From Adiantum capillus-veneris (Eukaryota; Streptophyta; Polypodiopsida; Polypodiales; Pteridaceae), in the NCBI GenBank assembly GCA_014529385.2, contig CM043962.1, positions 47,485,098 through 47,549,097 of the forward strand: a DNA stretch of 64,000 nt, read 5' to 3'. The notes beneath the pieces were generated by a model, which saw only the letters and a list, made by a program, of their open reading frames with translations, was not told where the DNA came from and searched no databases. Shown one piece after another: positions 31,902-43,665 of this stretch (its first letter is position 1; every line of letters starts with the position of its first letter). A program made the position numbers and the translations under genes.

Positions 31902-32014
31902 ACGTTCTCATAGCGACGCTTTTAGCAACGGTGTAGCGACGCCGAGGAGTTAAAAAACCCAATGTATTTCCGTCGCTAAAAGTGTCACAAGTGCACATAA
32001 CCTCTTGTAGTAGA
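31902..32014 (-). repeat. CACTA-3 5' terminus
   Basis: TAGCGACG repeats, the 'cccaatgtatttccgtcgct' block, and the terminus CCTCTTGTAGT. This is the inverse of 33301-33420. Confidence 0.85.
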
Positions 32015-33300
32015 GGTATTTAAAAATGTGTTTTCAAAAAGATTTTATAAAATTTATTTTAAGCTTGTGATTAGAACGACACCACCCCTTCTAATCCAAG
32101 TGGTATTCTTATGATAGGTTGTAAAAGTAGCTAGTTATCCCTATTTTTAAGGAAGTTATATATGATAATTAGATTAAATTCTGATTAGAAGAAAATCACC
32201 CCTTTTGAACCAAGTGTCTTAACTTTTTCTTTTAACCCATGAAGTCCCACTTTTTTTGGATATATGTTCTTATTTAGTAATGAAATCTTCAAAAAATGAT
32301 TTGATCATATCCAAGTCTGAACCATCTATGGTTTACTCACTAACTGTCAAAACCATACAACATACTAAGTTTAGTATAGGCTTACTCACTTCCTAAGGAT
32401 TGGTTTTATCCGTGTAATACAACTGACTAGCTTTAAGAGATGAAACATTCCAAGCCAGCAAACAGTCAGCAATAAGAAGTGGAATGATGTTTAGACCTGT
32501 CCAAAATGCACGGGGTCAAGACAACTATAATACATACACCGGTATACCTAAACTAAAAAAGTATCATTAGGGCAATATTTCCAAGCCAGGACACAAAACC
32601 CAAGCCAAAAAAATCAGATTTTTTAGAAGCCGACTACGTCGAGAGGTACAAGGAGGTAGTAGAGTCCCCAAAAAATTATGAATCATAGTTAAACCTAATT
32701 AAGGCCCTTAGAACTAGAGCAATGAGTCACCAATCACCAAATGAGTCCAGCTATACTCAATATAGTCCAACATTTTTTATTTAGCAATATTTGTCCATAT
32801 AAGCTTTATAACCCGTTGGTAAAGTTAAGTCAAACTAAAATCACAGTCAATCACATTAACCATGGCCATACTAGCCATCCATCCCTATGGTATTGAGAAT
32901 ATACAACATCAAGCTTGTTATCAAATGAAGGAGAAGCATCTCTCATAAAAATGTAGATCGGAGGACTAGTTGAAATACCTAGTAGCTATTAGTCAGCACC
33001 ACACCATCATAAAAATGGGACATTTTACCTAATTTTGAGAGGGAACCCTGGGAAGGAGCCAACATTGCTCAATCAATCTCCCCACAAATAATCAAGCCAC
33101 AAGTTTCATTTTATCATAATAAGTGCAAAGCTAAAAAATAACTGAGATAACAATATCATGCGAACAGTATACAACTCAAAGTTGTATACAGTATACAGTA
33201 TACGAAAAGTATTCAAAGTTCGAGGCTAGATTGAGTCAAATAAGTGATTAAGAAAAACCATTTTCCTAAACAATATAACAAATCAAACCAAAGTTCATAG
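32015..33300. repeat. Duplicated unit, copy 1, middle segment
   Basis: Matches 58570-59889 almost throughout ('aagcttgtgattagaa.gacaccaccccttctaatccaag', 'gccgactacgtc.agaggtacaaggaggta'). Stops in all frames; no gene seen. It ends in TAG, the CACTA-2 target. Confidence 0.85.
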
Positions 33301-33986
33301 CACTACAAGAGGTTGTGTGCACTTGTGACATTGTTAGCAACAGAAATACATTGGTTTTTATCGACGTCGCTAAGACCATCGCTAATAGCGTCGATACGGG
33401 AATGTCGTTATGAGCGTCGCTATAACATTTTCTATATGCGTCGCTATAGCCGTCACTATATAGCGACAATGATAGCGACGTTTACAAGCCACCTATAGCG
33501 ACGTATATAGCGACGTTGCAGAGCATTATATAGCAACGGTCATAGCAACACCAATTAGAAAAAAAATTTGGTGGCAGGGCATTACCCATCAACCATATTG
33601 AATGTTTCAATAATTGAGTAAACCTAAATGAATCCAAGATAAGCCCAGATTCACCTTTTAAAGAAAATGCAAGCTTAGATATAGACCCAAAGTAGTCACC
33701 CACAAGACAATATAACCATTAACTCCATCATCCATAGTATTGTTTGCAGAATATAGATACAAAACTAACAAAAGTAAATTGATGAAAGTAAATCAATGAC
33801 AATTGTACACATCATAGGCAAAATCACATGATTGTTAAACTTTGCAAATGTAATAGCTACAACACCATTATCATTATTGAAAAAATATACATGGTTTTCA
33901 AAAAGACGTATAAATGTCATCCCATGATACATATGCTATGACAAAAGGAAACTAATGCTATCTAGCTACCGCTAGAATGACGTTGT

Positions 33987-35308
33987 CTAATCAAATATCT
34001 CATCACGTCCAAGCGGAGTATCTGTCGAATTTTGCAAAAAAAAGCAATAAGACAGCTTTCTGTAAGTATAAACATATAATTTATAAAACAATACAACAAA
34101 TAGAAAAGAGTAAACCCTAATACTAACCATGCCATCGTGAGAACTTAGAATGTCCATCAGGGCGTTTAAGCCCTTCCTGCCTGCGTACTCGTGCTCGTAC
34201 AGTGTGGGGTCACGTCCTATCATCGACCACTGTCAAAACATACAAAGAATCTATTATGTTAGAATTTGAAAACCCCTAAACCCTAAACTATCAAACCTAA
34301 GAGCAATGCGAAAACACATACAAAATCGACCTCAAATGATACCCACCCGCCGCTCCCCAAGTGGTGCGAGCTTCCTGCCTCTACTCGCGCTCTGGCTGCC
34401 TCCTTTTGTTGCTTCCACTTGTCAGGATTCTCGCGCGCTGCTTTCTTCGCATTCTTTCAATCTTCTTTGGCCAGCCAATCTGGTCTGTTCCACCCATGCT
34501 TAATTGCTTTTTGCACTTCGGAATGCTTGTGCTTGCAGTATTTGCGCATTCAAACCTTCATCAGGTCTTCATTGAAGCGGTCATCCCGTGTTGAAATGGG
34601 AAACTCGTCATGCAGCATGCTGATGACTCTGTCTTTTAAATCACTTGGTACTTCACTCCAGATGTTTAGTATATAGTGTCTAAACACCTGAGAGCAAAGA
34701 TCGCGCATGCGCGAGATCACCTTCTTGCCTTCATCATCCAACATGATGCCGCCGCTGAAGTCGATGGAGTAAGGCAAGCCCTCTCGCCGGTGACGCGTGA
34801 ACTTGGGTGTCCCGGCAGGGGTCTCTAGCGGCGTGTCGATGGGGGTACGGACATCAGGTGTCTTCACTGGAGTCTGGGCCCCAAAGTGAGGAGTGTCGAC
34901 TGGAGTGACTCCTGGAGGAGTAGCTAGTGGTGTGTAGCCGCTAGGAATGGCTGTCAGCCATGCAAAACCTGGCGTAGATGGCGATGACGTGGCTCGTGTG
35001 GAGGCGGACAAAGAAGGGGAGGGTAAAGATCCTCGTCAAACACAAGGTGGCGTCAAGGCATCGGCGGCGGCATCCCCACAACAACCTCCACAGCCACCAC
35101 TAGAGCGTCGGTGCCTAGACGAGTGTGAAGATTGTCTCATCAACACCGGAGCTTTGGAGCGCGTTAAATGCTCTAAAACAGAGGGAGACGCTAAAGGAGT
35201 AGGAACGCGTGATGGTGCTCTAGAGCGACGACTCTCCATGTACCACTGTCTCAGCTGGGGTGACAAAGAAGAAAGAAACTCATCATCATCCATACCTGCA
35301 TTAAACAC
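33987..35308 (-). pseudogene. CACTA-2 TnpA-like gene
   Basis: Starts near 35295 (MDDDEFLSSLSPQLRQWYME, without the codon-13 stop of CACTA-1). A TGA/TAG interrupts after LTPPCV near 35037. It continues through the TP-repeat region (TPLATPPGVTPVDTP) and FRHYILNIWSEVPSDLKDR to about 34500, then after an intron RDPTPYEHEYAGRKGLNALM at 34223-33987. Same architecture as 2913-4247, with a different lesion. Confidence 0.75.
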
Positions 35309-35356
35309 ACGAACATTTAATCTTAATATTGAATGAATGGAGAAGAAAACATGGAC

Positions 35357-35484
<128 letters not shown>

Positions 35485-35551
35485 CTCATAAAGGGGGAGG
35501 GATTCCTGTGTAGAGAGATTTTGTTGAATTTCTGTGAATTTGTAAAAGTAC

Positions 35552-35792
35552 TGCACTCTGGGTGCGATGGAGACTGAAGCTGCTGCATTGCAAAGATCTT
35601 CTCATAGAAGTTGCCTGCACCACCACTAAATCTAGCTGATCGGGTGAAAGAGATGCTGAGAAGCAGTAGTAGTGCTTCTTAGTGTCTCTTTCACCCGATC
35701 AACTAGATCTAGCGGTGGGACGAGCAGCATCTATATTGAGCAGACCTTCGCGATTGTAGCTTCAGTCTCCATCCCACTCGGAGCGCAGTGCT
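35552..35792. other. ~240-bp imperfect fold-back, MIRNA-like inverted duplication
   Basis: The left arm (about 35552-35670) and right arm (about 35671-35792) are inverse copies. Outer pairing is GGAGACTGAAGCT (35570s) with AGCTTCAGTCTCC (about 35758-35770). Inner pairing includes GATCGGGTGAAAGAGA with TCTCTTTCACCCGATC, continuing to AGAAGC/GCTTCT at the loop. Mismatches and a loosely paired middle remain. It lies in CACTA-2 in DNA not found in CACTA-1. It could be a young MIRNA locus, a siRNA-producing inverted repeat, or a captured inverted gene fragment. Confidence 0.7.
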
Positions 35793-35965
35793 CGTCGTCC
35801 TTGCTTGTGAGAACATACCTAGAGTATACGTACCTGGAGTGGATGCAAAGACCATTAAATACAATGATGCAATGATGCATATAGACAGAAATGGACAAAA
35901 AGCCACGTGAATACAATATATATTCTAAAACGGAGCTAAATTGTTCAAATACAATATTTATGGCT

Positions 35966-36640
35966 TTAAGAGGTCTCTCTCTCATCCTCGCAAAGCTCAG
36001 CATAACTTCCTATATCTATATAGAGCTCTCCGTTTAAACAGATGTCCTCCATTTCATTTTGTAGATCCTCTGCATGCACCCCATAGAGAGTAGCATTTCG
36101 GACTCTGTATTCCCCTCTGAAAAGAATGCAGTCGTTAGGACAAGCGTGGATCAAATTGTAATCCATCCCCAAGTTTTGCAAGATCTTTCTTGCTTCCTCT
36201 CTAGAATCTGGCATCACATTATCAAATGGCAGTATGTGCTCTTTGAGCAATCTACACGACGAAAAAATACGGTACAATTGTGTAAAAATCTATCAGATCA
36301 TTATACATCTAGAGTTTTTTATTAAAGTAAACACATTGTAATAGATCACCTGGAAAGCGTTGTGTCGCTAGTGTCACTCCATCCAAATTTCGTATGCATG
36401 ATGAGAAGAACCAGGAGCGCCTTCAATCTAGACACACGTGCTCCATCATACAATGGCATATTGGCTTCACTTTTCATATCATCATAGATAAGCCTTTCTG
36501 AATCCATGACCGTCTCGATCATTTCATCGATCTCGAGCTCAAACATTGCCTCATTGGGAATGTGGTCTGCATGATCATCCCTCGAGCTGTCAGAGGCTAC
36601 ATCTTGTGGCCTCACATATGCTGCTTGACCAAAGCGCTTG
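35966..36640 (-). pseudogene. CACTA-2 Tnp2 remnant (internal deletion fusion)
   Basis: 36615-36346 carries exon 1 sequence (IDEMIETVMDSERLIYDDMK, intact where CACTA-1 has a stop). 36277-35966 joins exon 2 start (LLKEHILPFDNVMPDSREEA, CPNDCILFRGEY) directly to the C-terminal tail (LYGVHAEDLQNEMED, CEDERETS), so the whole catalytic region is deleted. The first part of exon 1 lies beyond the copia insertion at 41673-41893. Confidence 0.88.
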
Positions 36641-36661
36641 CGAACACGTCTATTGAGTTGT

Positions 36662-36888
36662 TGTTACCATATACATGTGGTAGTGATGTGTGTGAACACA
36701 CTAGGACCGCCGGGGCATTTTTTCCCTCTTTAGGAGGTTTTTTCCCCCGTGCATTGTATATACGCCCATCACTCTAGGGCTATCTATCTTTCCATTGCAC
36801 ACTAAGTAACACACACTCTATTGTGTGCCTTGAGCTTCCTTCGTCTTCTCCAAGCTGTGTGCGTTTCTCTGCAACTCTAATTCCAAAA
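36662..36888 (+). repeat. copia-A 5' LTR
   Basis: 227 bp, starts TGTTACCATATACATG; the last bases read AAAA where the family has AACA. Confidence 0.93.
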
Positions 36889-37206
36889 ATTGGTATCAGA
36901 GTAGGTTGTGTCCTCCCGGGCTTAGTTGCCAGCTGCTCCAGCACACGCCTGCTCACTTTCTTCGATTTCCGTGATCTTTGGCAAGCGTTCGCAGGTCGAA
37001 AAATCAAAAATCTAAGCAGACGAACGCTCATTTCGGCCTCCGTTTCCACTACAGGCAGTATTGCACATGCTATTTTGTCATTTTGTGAAGAATTTTTGTT
37101 AGTGCCGTTTTCTGGATAACATGCCGTTTGTGCTATATAGCACAAGTTGTTCCCGCTTCGTTTCTCCTATCTTCCGGCAGTTTTTACATCAAGTGCAGCA
37201 TTTACC

Positions 37207-38844
37207 ATGGCTGACAACAACAACACAGATGTGTTCAAGATGTTTGCTGATGAGGACAGGTTGGATGGGGACAACTACCCTATGTGGGCTTGTATGATGC
37301 AACATGTTCTTGTGTCAAAGGGTGTTTGGAACATTGTGCAGGGCATTGATGTCCGTCCTGGTTTTGAGGATGTAGGCGATGTTGAGGATGTTGCAGGTCT
37401 TGCTGCAAGGATTGCAGCTGTTAGAGTTGTTTTGCCTACGGTAGAACAAGCTCGTTGGGATGTTAAGGATGCGCAGGCTCATGCATTGATTGCGTTGTCT
37501 GTGAAGCGCACCATTGTTCCTCACATCCGTTCAGCAAAATCTGCAAAACAGGCTTGGGATTTTCTAGCAGGTCTTTATGCAAGCCGCAATGAGGCTAAAA
37601 TTGCTTTGCTGCGTAAAGAGCTGGAGTCGAATATTATGCATGAGGAAGATGATATGGACACTTTCCTTGCTAGTGTCAAGGATATCAATGAGCAACTTAT
37701 TTTTGCAGGTGAAGTTGTTTCAGACAGTTCCCTTGTGAAAACCGTTCTTGATGCCTTACCGGATTTTTACGAGACTTTTGCTAGTACTTGGAGACTTATG
37801 ACCCAAGGAAATCCAGAAGTTGTCAAGTTTGATGCATTATGCACATTTCATTTGCAAGAGTCACTTTCCAGAAAAAACAGGACTAGACAGCATGCAGTTG
37901 AGCAGGCTTTTATTGCTTCTCAAAGAAAGGGTGCCACTTCTTATGGTTCTGCTGCGAGTGGCAAAAATTCTTTTCCTAATGCTTCTGCTGGCAGTACTTC
38001 GTCTGGCAATTCTGGTGATAAGGGCAAAAAGAAGATGCGTTGCCATTATTGTAAAGCCAATGATCGCTTGATCAAGGCGTGTCCTAAGTTGAAGGCCAAA
38101 GAGGCTAAGAAGAAAGAGGGTGGTTCCACTGAAAATGCTGGTTCCACTACAAATGCAGCCATTGTTGAGTCTTCTGTGAAAGGAGACTGTAATGCTGATG
38201 TTGATGCAAAATGGGCTTTTAGCACAGAGTGCACTTACAATCCTGATGTCCATGATGCATGCTTGTCAGTTGTTGCAGATTCACATGTGTGGTATTTCGA
38301 CAGTGGTGCTACAAAGCACATTACCTCACATCGTGAATTGTTTACCTCTCTCGAGTCTGTCCCTCATGGGAATTCAGTCACTTGTGCCAACAATGCCTCT
38401 TATCCAGTTCAGGGAGTTGGAAAGATTGTGCTCACTGCTACTAATGGCAGTTCTTTCACACTTGTTGATGCACTTTATGTACCTGGGATCAAGAAGAATC
38501 TCTTGTCTGTATCCGCACTTGCTAGACTTGGACTTGTAGTCAAATTTGTGGATGACAGATGTACAGTTCATGATCTCAGTTTTGGTGATGAAATTGTTGC
38601 ATCTGGGCTTTTGTGTCATGGGCTGTATAAGCTCACTTTATATGACAAGTGTGGAGAAAATTTTGCAAATGCGATTGCAGATTCAAGGGCTATTTCAGAT
38701 GCAAAACTTTGGCATGCACGTTTTGGTCATCTGAATTTTTCCAGTTTGCTGCGTTTGCAGAAATATGATATGGTTGCTTCTTTGCCGCCTCTTGAGGCAC
38801 CTGTCAAACATGTTTGTGAAGGCTGTATTCTGGGTAAAATGTAG
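37207..38844 (+). pseudogene. copia-A gag, protease and gag-pre-integrase
   Basis: From MADNNNTDVFKMFADEDRL (ATG 37207) the frame is open for 546 codons. It has the gag UBN2-like region, a zinc knuckle CHYC-x4-R-x4-C in which the usual His is Arg, the protease motif YFDSGATKHITS, and gag-pre-integrase (LWHARFGHLNFSSLL, CEGCILGKM). It ends at a TAG (38842) where the family continues, so integrase is read separately. Relative to copia-B this region is complete. Confidence 0.92.
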
Positions 38845-39546
38845 CGTTCTAAGTTTCCAAAGGATGGTTCAGTTAGGGCCACATGCAGGTTGCAGCTTGT
38901 GCATAGTGATGTTTGTGGGCCCATGCAAACTCCGTCCTTGGGCAATTACCTGTACTTCATGACTTTCATTGATGATTACTCTAGGCATGCATGGGTATTT
39001 CCGCTTAAAGCGAAGTCGGAAGTTTTTATGTGCTTCAAACAATTTCTGGCTATGGCTGAAAATGTCTCGAAATGTACTATGGGCACCCTCCGTTCCGATC
39101 GAAGGGGGGAGTATATGTCTCATGAATTTAATGCATTTCTGGCTAGTCATGGGATAAAACACCAATGTACAGTGCCTTATACACCTCAGCAAAATGGTGT
39201 TGCTGAGAGGAAAAACAGGCCACTGATGGAAATGGCACGATGTATGGTCAAAAGTCAAGCTTTGCCGCATTCTTTTTGGCTTGAGGCCATCATGTGTGCC
39301 ACTTATGTACTTAACAGGTGTCATACAAAAGCTTTACAGTCTATTACTCCATATGAAACATGGCATGATAGAAAGCCTTCTATTGAGCAGATGCGTGTTT
39401 TTGGTTGTTTGGCATATGCTTTGGTGCCACAAGTGCAGTGTAGAAAATTGGATGATAAGGCTGTCAAATGTATTTTTGTTGGTTATAGTGCTGAAAGCAA
39501 AGGTTACAGGTTGTATCATCCGCAAACAAAACGTATTCTGGTTTAA
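38845..39546 (+). pseudogene. copia-A integrase
   Basis: The frame holds LVHSDVCGPM (first catalytic Asp), TLRSDRRGEY (second Asp) and QQNGVAERKNR (catalytic Glu), then RVFGCLAYALVP and KCIFVGYSAESKGYRLY. It ends at a TAA replacing a codon in RILV-RDVVFVED. Confidence 0.92.
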
Positions 39547-41370
39547 CGGGATGTAGTGTTTGTGGAAGATTCTATTCAGCCCTTGCTGTCATGTACTAGA
39601 GACATTAATGTAAGATCACAGGACATTTATGACACTTTGTTGCCTCTTTTCAGTGGTGGAAATACCAATGTAAGTTCCAATGAGGCAAATGTATAGCCTA
39701 TGGGGGTTTCTGAAAATGTTTTAGATCAGCCTATTACTGATGCAGATGTACATGATGTACTTGATGAGGAAAGGGTTGAAAATGAGCAGGCTAGAGGTAT
39801 GCCAAAATGGCTGGTGCACACTTTGCGTGACAATAAATTGCATGCACCTTTGTCTAGTCGTACTCATTCAGGCTCTCGCCATGCATCCTATGCATCAGAT
39901 TGTTATGCTTTGGCTGTGTCTAGCTTACATGATGTTGAGGAGCCTCTGTCTTTTGATGAAGCACAGAATTTAGAAAATTGGATGGCTGCCATGCAATCAA
40001 AATCTGATGCACTTATAGAAAATGACACATGGACTTTATGTGATTTGCCTCCTGGCAAAAAGGCCATTGGTACGAAGTGGGTTTACGAGTTAAAACGCAA
40101 GCCGGGTGGTGAGATCGATCGCTCGACTTGTTGCAAAGGGTTGTGCACATCAAAAAGGCATTGATTATGAAGAGACTTTTGCTCCCACTTGTCATATGAC
40201 TACTATGTGTTTTCTATGTGCATTGGCAGCTCATTTTGGTTGGGATGTACATCAATCAGACATTGTTACTACTTTCTTGAATGGTGACATATTTGAGGAA
40301 GTTTATGTAACACAGCCTCACGGTTTTGTCATAAAAGGACAAGAGGACAAAGTGTGCAGATGTAACAAGGCTTTGTATGGGTTGAAGCAATCTCCTAGTG
40401 CTTGGTATGAGAAATCTAACACTCATTTCGTCAAACAAGGCTTTTGTAACAGTCCAACAGAAAGCACATTGTATGTAAAGCGTGAGGGTGATGTACTTCT
40501 CATTGTGGTTCTTTATGTTGATGATTTGATGATCCTGGACCAAATGAGAGACATATTGCTGAATTTAAGGCTGATTTGAATGCTACTTTCAAGATGAAAG
40601 ATTTGGGGTTGTTGCATCATTACTTGGGTATACAGTTTAAGCAGTGTGATGGTGGTATTGCCTTGTGTCAGAAAAGTTACATAGAGACATTGCTATGTAA
40701 GTTTGGACTTGAGAATTGCAAATCTATTGCCACTCCCATGGAAACAGGTTTGAAGTTGAGTCTACATGATGCTGGCAATCCTGATGATGTCACTCTTTAC
40801 CAAACTGCTGTTGGCTGCCTCATTTATGTATGCAACACGAGGCTGGATATTCAGTTTGCAATCTCACAGGTCAGCAGATTTATGCATAGCCCAGACTTAC
40901 ATGCTTTTTCGGACTCAGATTGGGCTAGTTGTTTTGACACGCGAGTGTCCACAAGTGGTTTTTGTTTCATGCTTGGCAGCTCATGTATATCATGGTTGAG
41001 CAAGAAGCAACCTACTATGGCCACTTCGATTTGTGAGGCTGAGTACAGGGTAGTCTTCACAGCTACGGTTGAGTGTGTATGGCTCAGACGCCTTATGGCT
41101 GATATGGGTGTTGGACAGGACACTGCCAACACTATCTACACTGACAGTCAGAGCGCATTGGCAGTTGCAAGGAACCCAGTTTTTCATGCTCACACAAAGC
41201 ACATTGAGGTGCATTACCACTATGTCAGGGAGAGGCTCTCAGCAGGAGAGATCACCTTGGCTTATGTGCCAATACAGGACAACCTTGCAGATCTTTTCAC
41301 AAAGGCATTGTCTTGTGAGAAGCTTGAAGCTTTCCGCAAAGCTTTGTTCTTACTCCCCTTTGTGGAGTGA
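39547..41370 (+). pseudogene. copia-A reverse transcriptase and RNase H
   Basis: 39700-40164 is the integrase-RT linker and RT start (LIENDTWTLCDLPPGKKA). A frameshift near 40115 leads to 40106-40579 (ARLVAKGCAHQKGIDYEETF, NKALYGLKQSPSAWYE, YVDDLMI). Another shift leads to 40576-41370 (MKDLGLLHHYLGIQFK, RNase H with SDSDWASCFDTRVSTSGF and HTKHIEVHYHYVRE). About 110 bp are deleted between SRFMHSP and DLHAF compared with copia-B. Confidence 0.92.
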
Positions 41371-41445
41371 TCCTATCCTCAGGGCATGGCACTTCCCTTT
41401 ACTCATGTGCCAGCTCTCGTTCACCGCATCACTCCAGGGGGGATT

Positions 41446-41672
41446 TGCTACCATATACATGTGGTAGTGATGTGTGTGAACACGCTAGGACTGTCGGGGC
41501 ATTTTTTCCCTCCTTAGGAGATTTTTTTCCCCGTGCATTGTATATACGCCCATCACTCTAGGGCTATCTATCTTTCCATTGCACACTAAGTAACACACAC
41601 TCTATTGTGTGCCTTGAGCTTCCTTCATCTTCTCCAAGCTGTGTGTGTTTCTCTACAACCCTAATTCCAACA
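41446..41672 (+). repeat. copia-A 3' LTR
   Basis: 227 bp, TG...CA, preceded by AGGGGGGAT. Confidence 0.94.
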
Positions 41673-41893
41673 GTTGCAAGATTGCTGCATATTGGCCAGC
41701 GTAAGAGTCCGACGAGTTATAATTGGCAACAACTGGATCTATAATAGATGGATCGAACTCGTCAAATTTGCGAACGTGCTGCAAAGAGATTCGTCTTGTC
41801 GCACAGCATGTTGCATTGATTACAAGGACATAAAATCTTCGTTGAGAGATAGGTGTTTCGGTTGGACGGCCCCACATCCTCGTCACTACTCAT
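41673..41893 (-). pseudogene. CACTA-2 Tnp2 N terminus
   Basis: ATG 41891-41893 gives MSSDEDVGPSNRNTYLSTK and the CPCNQC cluster, then a frameshift from a short deletion near 41800. Continues into 36661 across the copia insertion. Confidence 0.85.
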
Positions 41894-41943
41894 AATGAGG
41901 GTAAAAACCTTATAACCTGGACAACAAATTTAATCTCTATTGG

Positions 41944-41946
<3 letters not shown>

Positions 41947-42034
<88 letters not shown>
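41947..42034. promoter_or_regulatory. (CT)n tract between Tnp2 and divergent ORF, CACTA-2
   Basis: The same position as 7549-7594 and 10782-10845, but about twice as long as in CACTA-1. Confidence 0.5.
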
Positions 42035-42038
<4 letters not shown>

Positions 42039-42067
42039 CATTGTAAACTACCTCACATTCGCTAGTC

Positions 42068-42196
42068 ATGTCCAATCTTTGCACACCTCGATCTAAAGGT
42101 GCACGGAGATCAGAACCATCGGGTTATAATCTCGTCTTTATTGGTCAATGCCTATATTTGTGGGTACAAGAAATCTACACACCCACGTCTACATGA
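42068..42196 (+). CDS. Small conserved CACTA ORF (CACTA-2 copy)
   Basis: 42 codons starting MSNLCTPRSKGA with GYNLVFIGQCLYLW, ending TPTST as in CACTA-1. It is divergent from the Tnp2 start at 41893. Function unknown. Confidence 0.38.
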   Translation: MSNLCTPRSKGARRSEPSGYNLVFIGQCLYLWVQEIYTPTST

Positions 42197-42614
42197 TAGT
42201 GCATGTAGTGGAAAAAACCCCACCCCTTTGCCTCTTCTCTAGCTGTAGCATTTCACAGCATCTTAACATATTTTCATAGTAGATCTTTGTTCGAGGGATT
42301 ATTTAACACATTACATGTTGGCCTCCAATCTGAGTATCATGCCGTTGAAAGCTTTCCAGCTTAAGGTCGCATCCGTAGAGAGGAAGAGAGGGATCACCGT
42401 TCGTCTAACTCTAATTTTTTTACCGTAATCTCGAAGGTAGACTCTAATATAAAAACTCAATCCAAAATCTAATCTTAAATCTAACCTAATTGAACATGTG
42501 GTGATTCGCTCCATTGAAGGGTAAAAGACATACCAATGGGGCTACTAGCTGCGAAGATGTGAATGGGCCTCACTTCATAACACGATTTTAAATTTCAAAT
42601 TCGCCGTTTGCTCT

Positions 42615-42691
<77 letters not shown>

Positions 42692-43093
42692 GGACAGCAG
42701 CAGTCAAACATGCAGGTGGAATTGTTGGTCCGCATGGTCCATCGAACATAACTCTAGATCTAATTTAATTTTAAACTCAAAATAAACATAAATCTAATCT
42801 AATCTAATCTAACGTAAATAAACCTAAATCTAATCTAACGTAAATCTAACTCAAAATAAACCTAAATCTAATTTAATCTAACATAGATAAACCTAAATCT
42901 AATCTAACGTAAATCTAAATCTAACATAATCTTAAACTCAACATAAACATAAATCGAAATGTAATCTAACCTAATCTAATTTTAAATTTCAACATAATCT
43001 CTTTCTCTCTTTGTTTTCTCCCCTTACCTCTCTCTTTCGTCTTCTCCCCCTCTCTCTCTCTCTTTGGTTTTTTATTCTCTCTCCCTTTCTCTT
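42197..43093. repeat. CACTA-2 interior: degenerate repeats and CT tracts
   Basis: Contains (CT)n at about 42619-42690, and 42757-42990 is the CTAAATCTAA/TAACGTAAATC degenerate repeat. A ~70-bp non-repetitive island lies at 42690-42757 and a unique block at 42500-42610. No gene seen. Confidence 0.7.
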
Positions 43094-43580
43094 TGCTCAA
43101 CAAGTCTTGAGTTCAACTCCTCATCGACTAGATCTTCAAGGTCTCTTGGGATAGTTTCCTACAACGTTAAAACTATCTTCTTCTCAAGTGTGTGTGTGTG
43201 TGTCCAGGGTGTGTGTGTGTGTGTGTGCCAATAAAAAGAGAAAAGTGGTATAACCTTTCTATCACCCAAGTGTGGTAGATTGGTTATGCCATTTCCCTCT
43301 TGAATAACAGGTCTTGAGTTCAACTCCTCGTCGGTTAGATCTTTAAGGTCTCTTGGGATAGTTTCCTACGACGTTAAAACTATCTTCTTCTCGGGTGTGT
43401 GTGTGTGGGTGTGTGTGTGTGCCAATAGAAAGAGGAAAATGGTATAACCTTTCTATCACCCAAGTGTGGTAGATTGGTTATGCCATTTCCCTCTTGAATA
43501 ACAGGTCTTGAGTTCAACTCCTCGTCGGTTAGATCTTTAAGGTCTCTTGGGATAGTTTCCTACAACATTAAAACTCTCTT
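43094..43580 (+). repeat. ~192-bp tandem repeat containing a tRNA-like motif (2.5 copies)
   Basis: Units begin with 'gccaata.aaagag' at about 43228 and 43420, preceded by a partial unit from 43094. Each full unit contains 'gtggtagattggttatgcc' (A-box-like) and 'ggtcttgagttcaactcctcgtcgg' (B-box-like), then 'gtctcttgggatagtttcctac' and a GT run. A single copy is present in CACTA-1 (8755-8880), so it was amplified in CACTA-2. Confidence 0.75.
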
Positions 43581-43606
43581 CTTCTTCTTCTTCTTCTTCT
43601 TCTTCT

Positions 43607-43665
<59 letters not shown>

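Larger units (their letters stand above)
479..32014 (-). mobile_element. CACTA-3: inverted, internally deleted CACTA element carrying large nested insertions
   Basis: The right end reads CCTCTTGTAGT at 32004-32014, the complement of the CACTACAAGAGG terminus of the other two copies, with the last base changed. Next to it (31906-31985) are GCGTCGCTA-type subterminal repeats and the 'cccaatgtatttccgtcgct' block shared with the 5' ends of CACTA-1 and CACTA-2. The left end (479-1141) matches their 3' arms in inverted orientation, but the terminal ~60 bp and some flank are lost. Its own DNA is 479-1248, 9961-12352 and 31902-32014; the rest is nested insertions. It is non-autonomous, because most of Tnp2 is deleted. 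Confidence 0.85.
36662..41672 (+). mobile_element. Ty1/copia element (copia-A), near full length, 5.0 kb
   Basis: LTRs are 36662-36888 and 41446-41672 (227 bp each), with PBS TGGTATCAGAG at 36891 and PPT AGGGGGGAT before the 3' LTR. It sits in Tnp2 exon 1 of CACTA-2. The flank is GTTGT at left and GTTGC at right; the uninterrupted CACTA-1 sequence has GTTGC, so the left copy has one change. All pol domains are represented. Several stops and a ~110-bp deletion in RNase H break it. Confidence 0.95.

Noticed and set aside
43220-43420. A functional tRNA gene
   Set aside because: Box A and box B resemblance is partial, no clean acceptor stem is visible, and it occurs as a tandem repeat inside a transposon.
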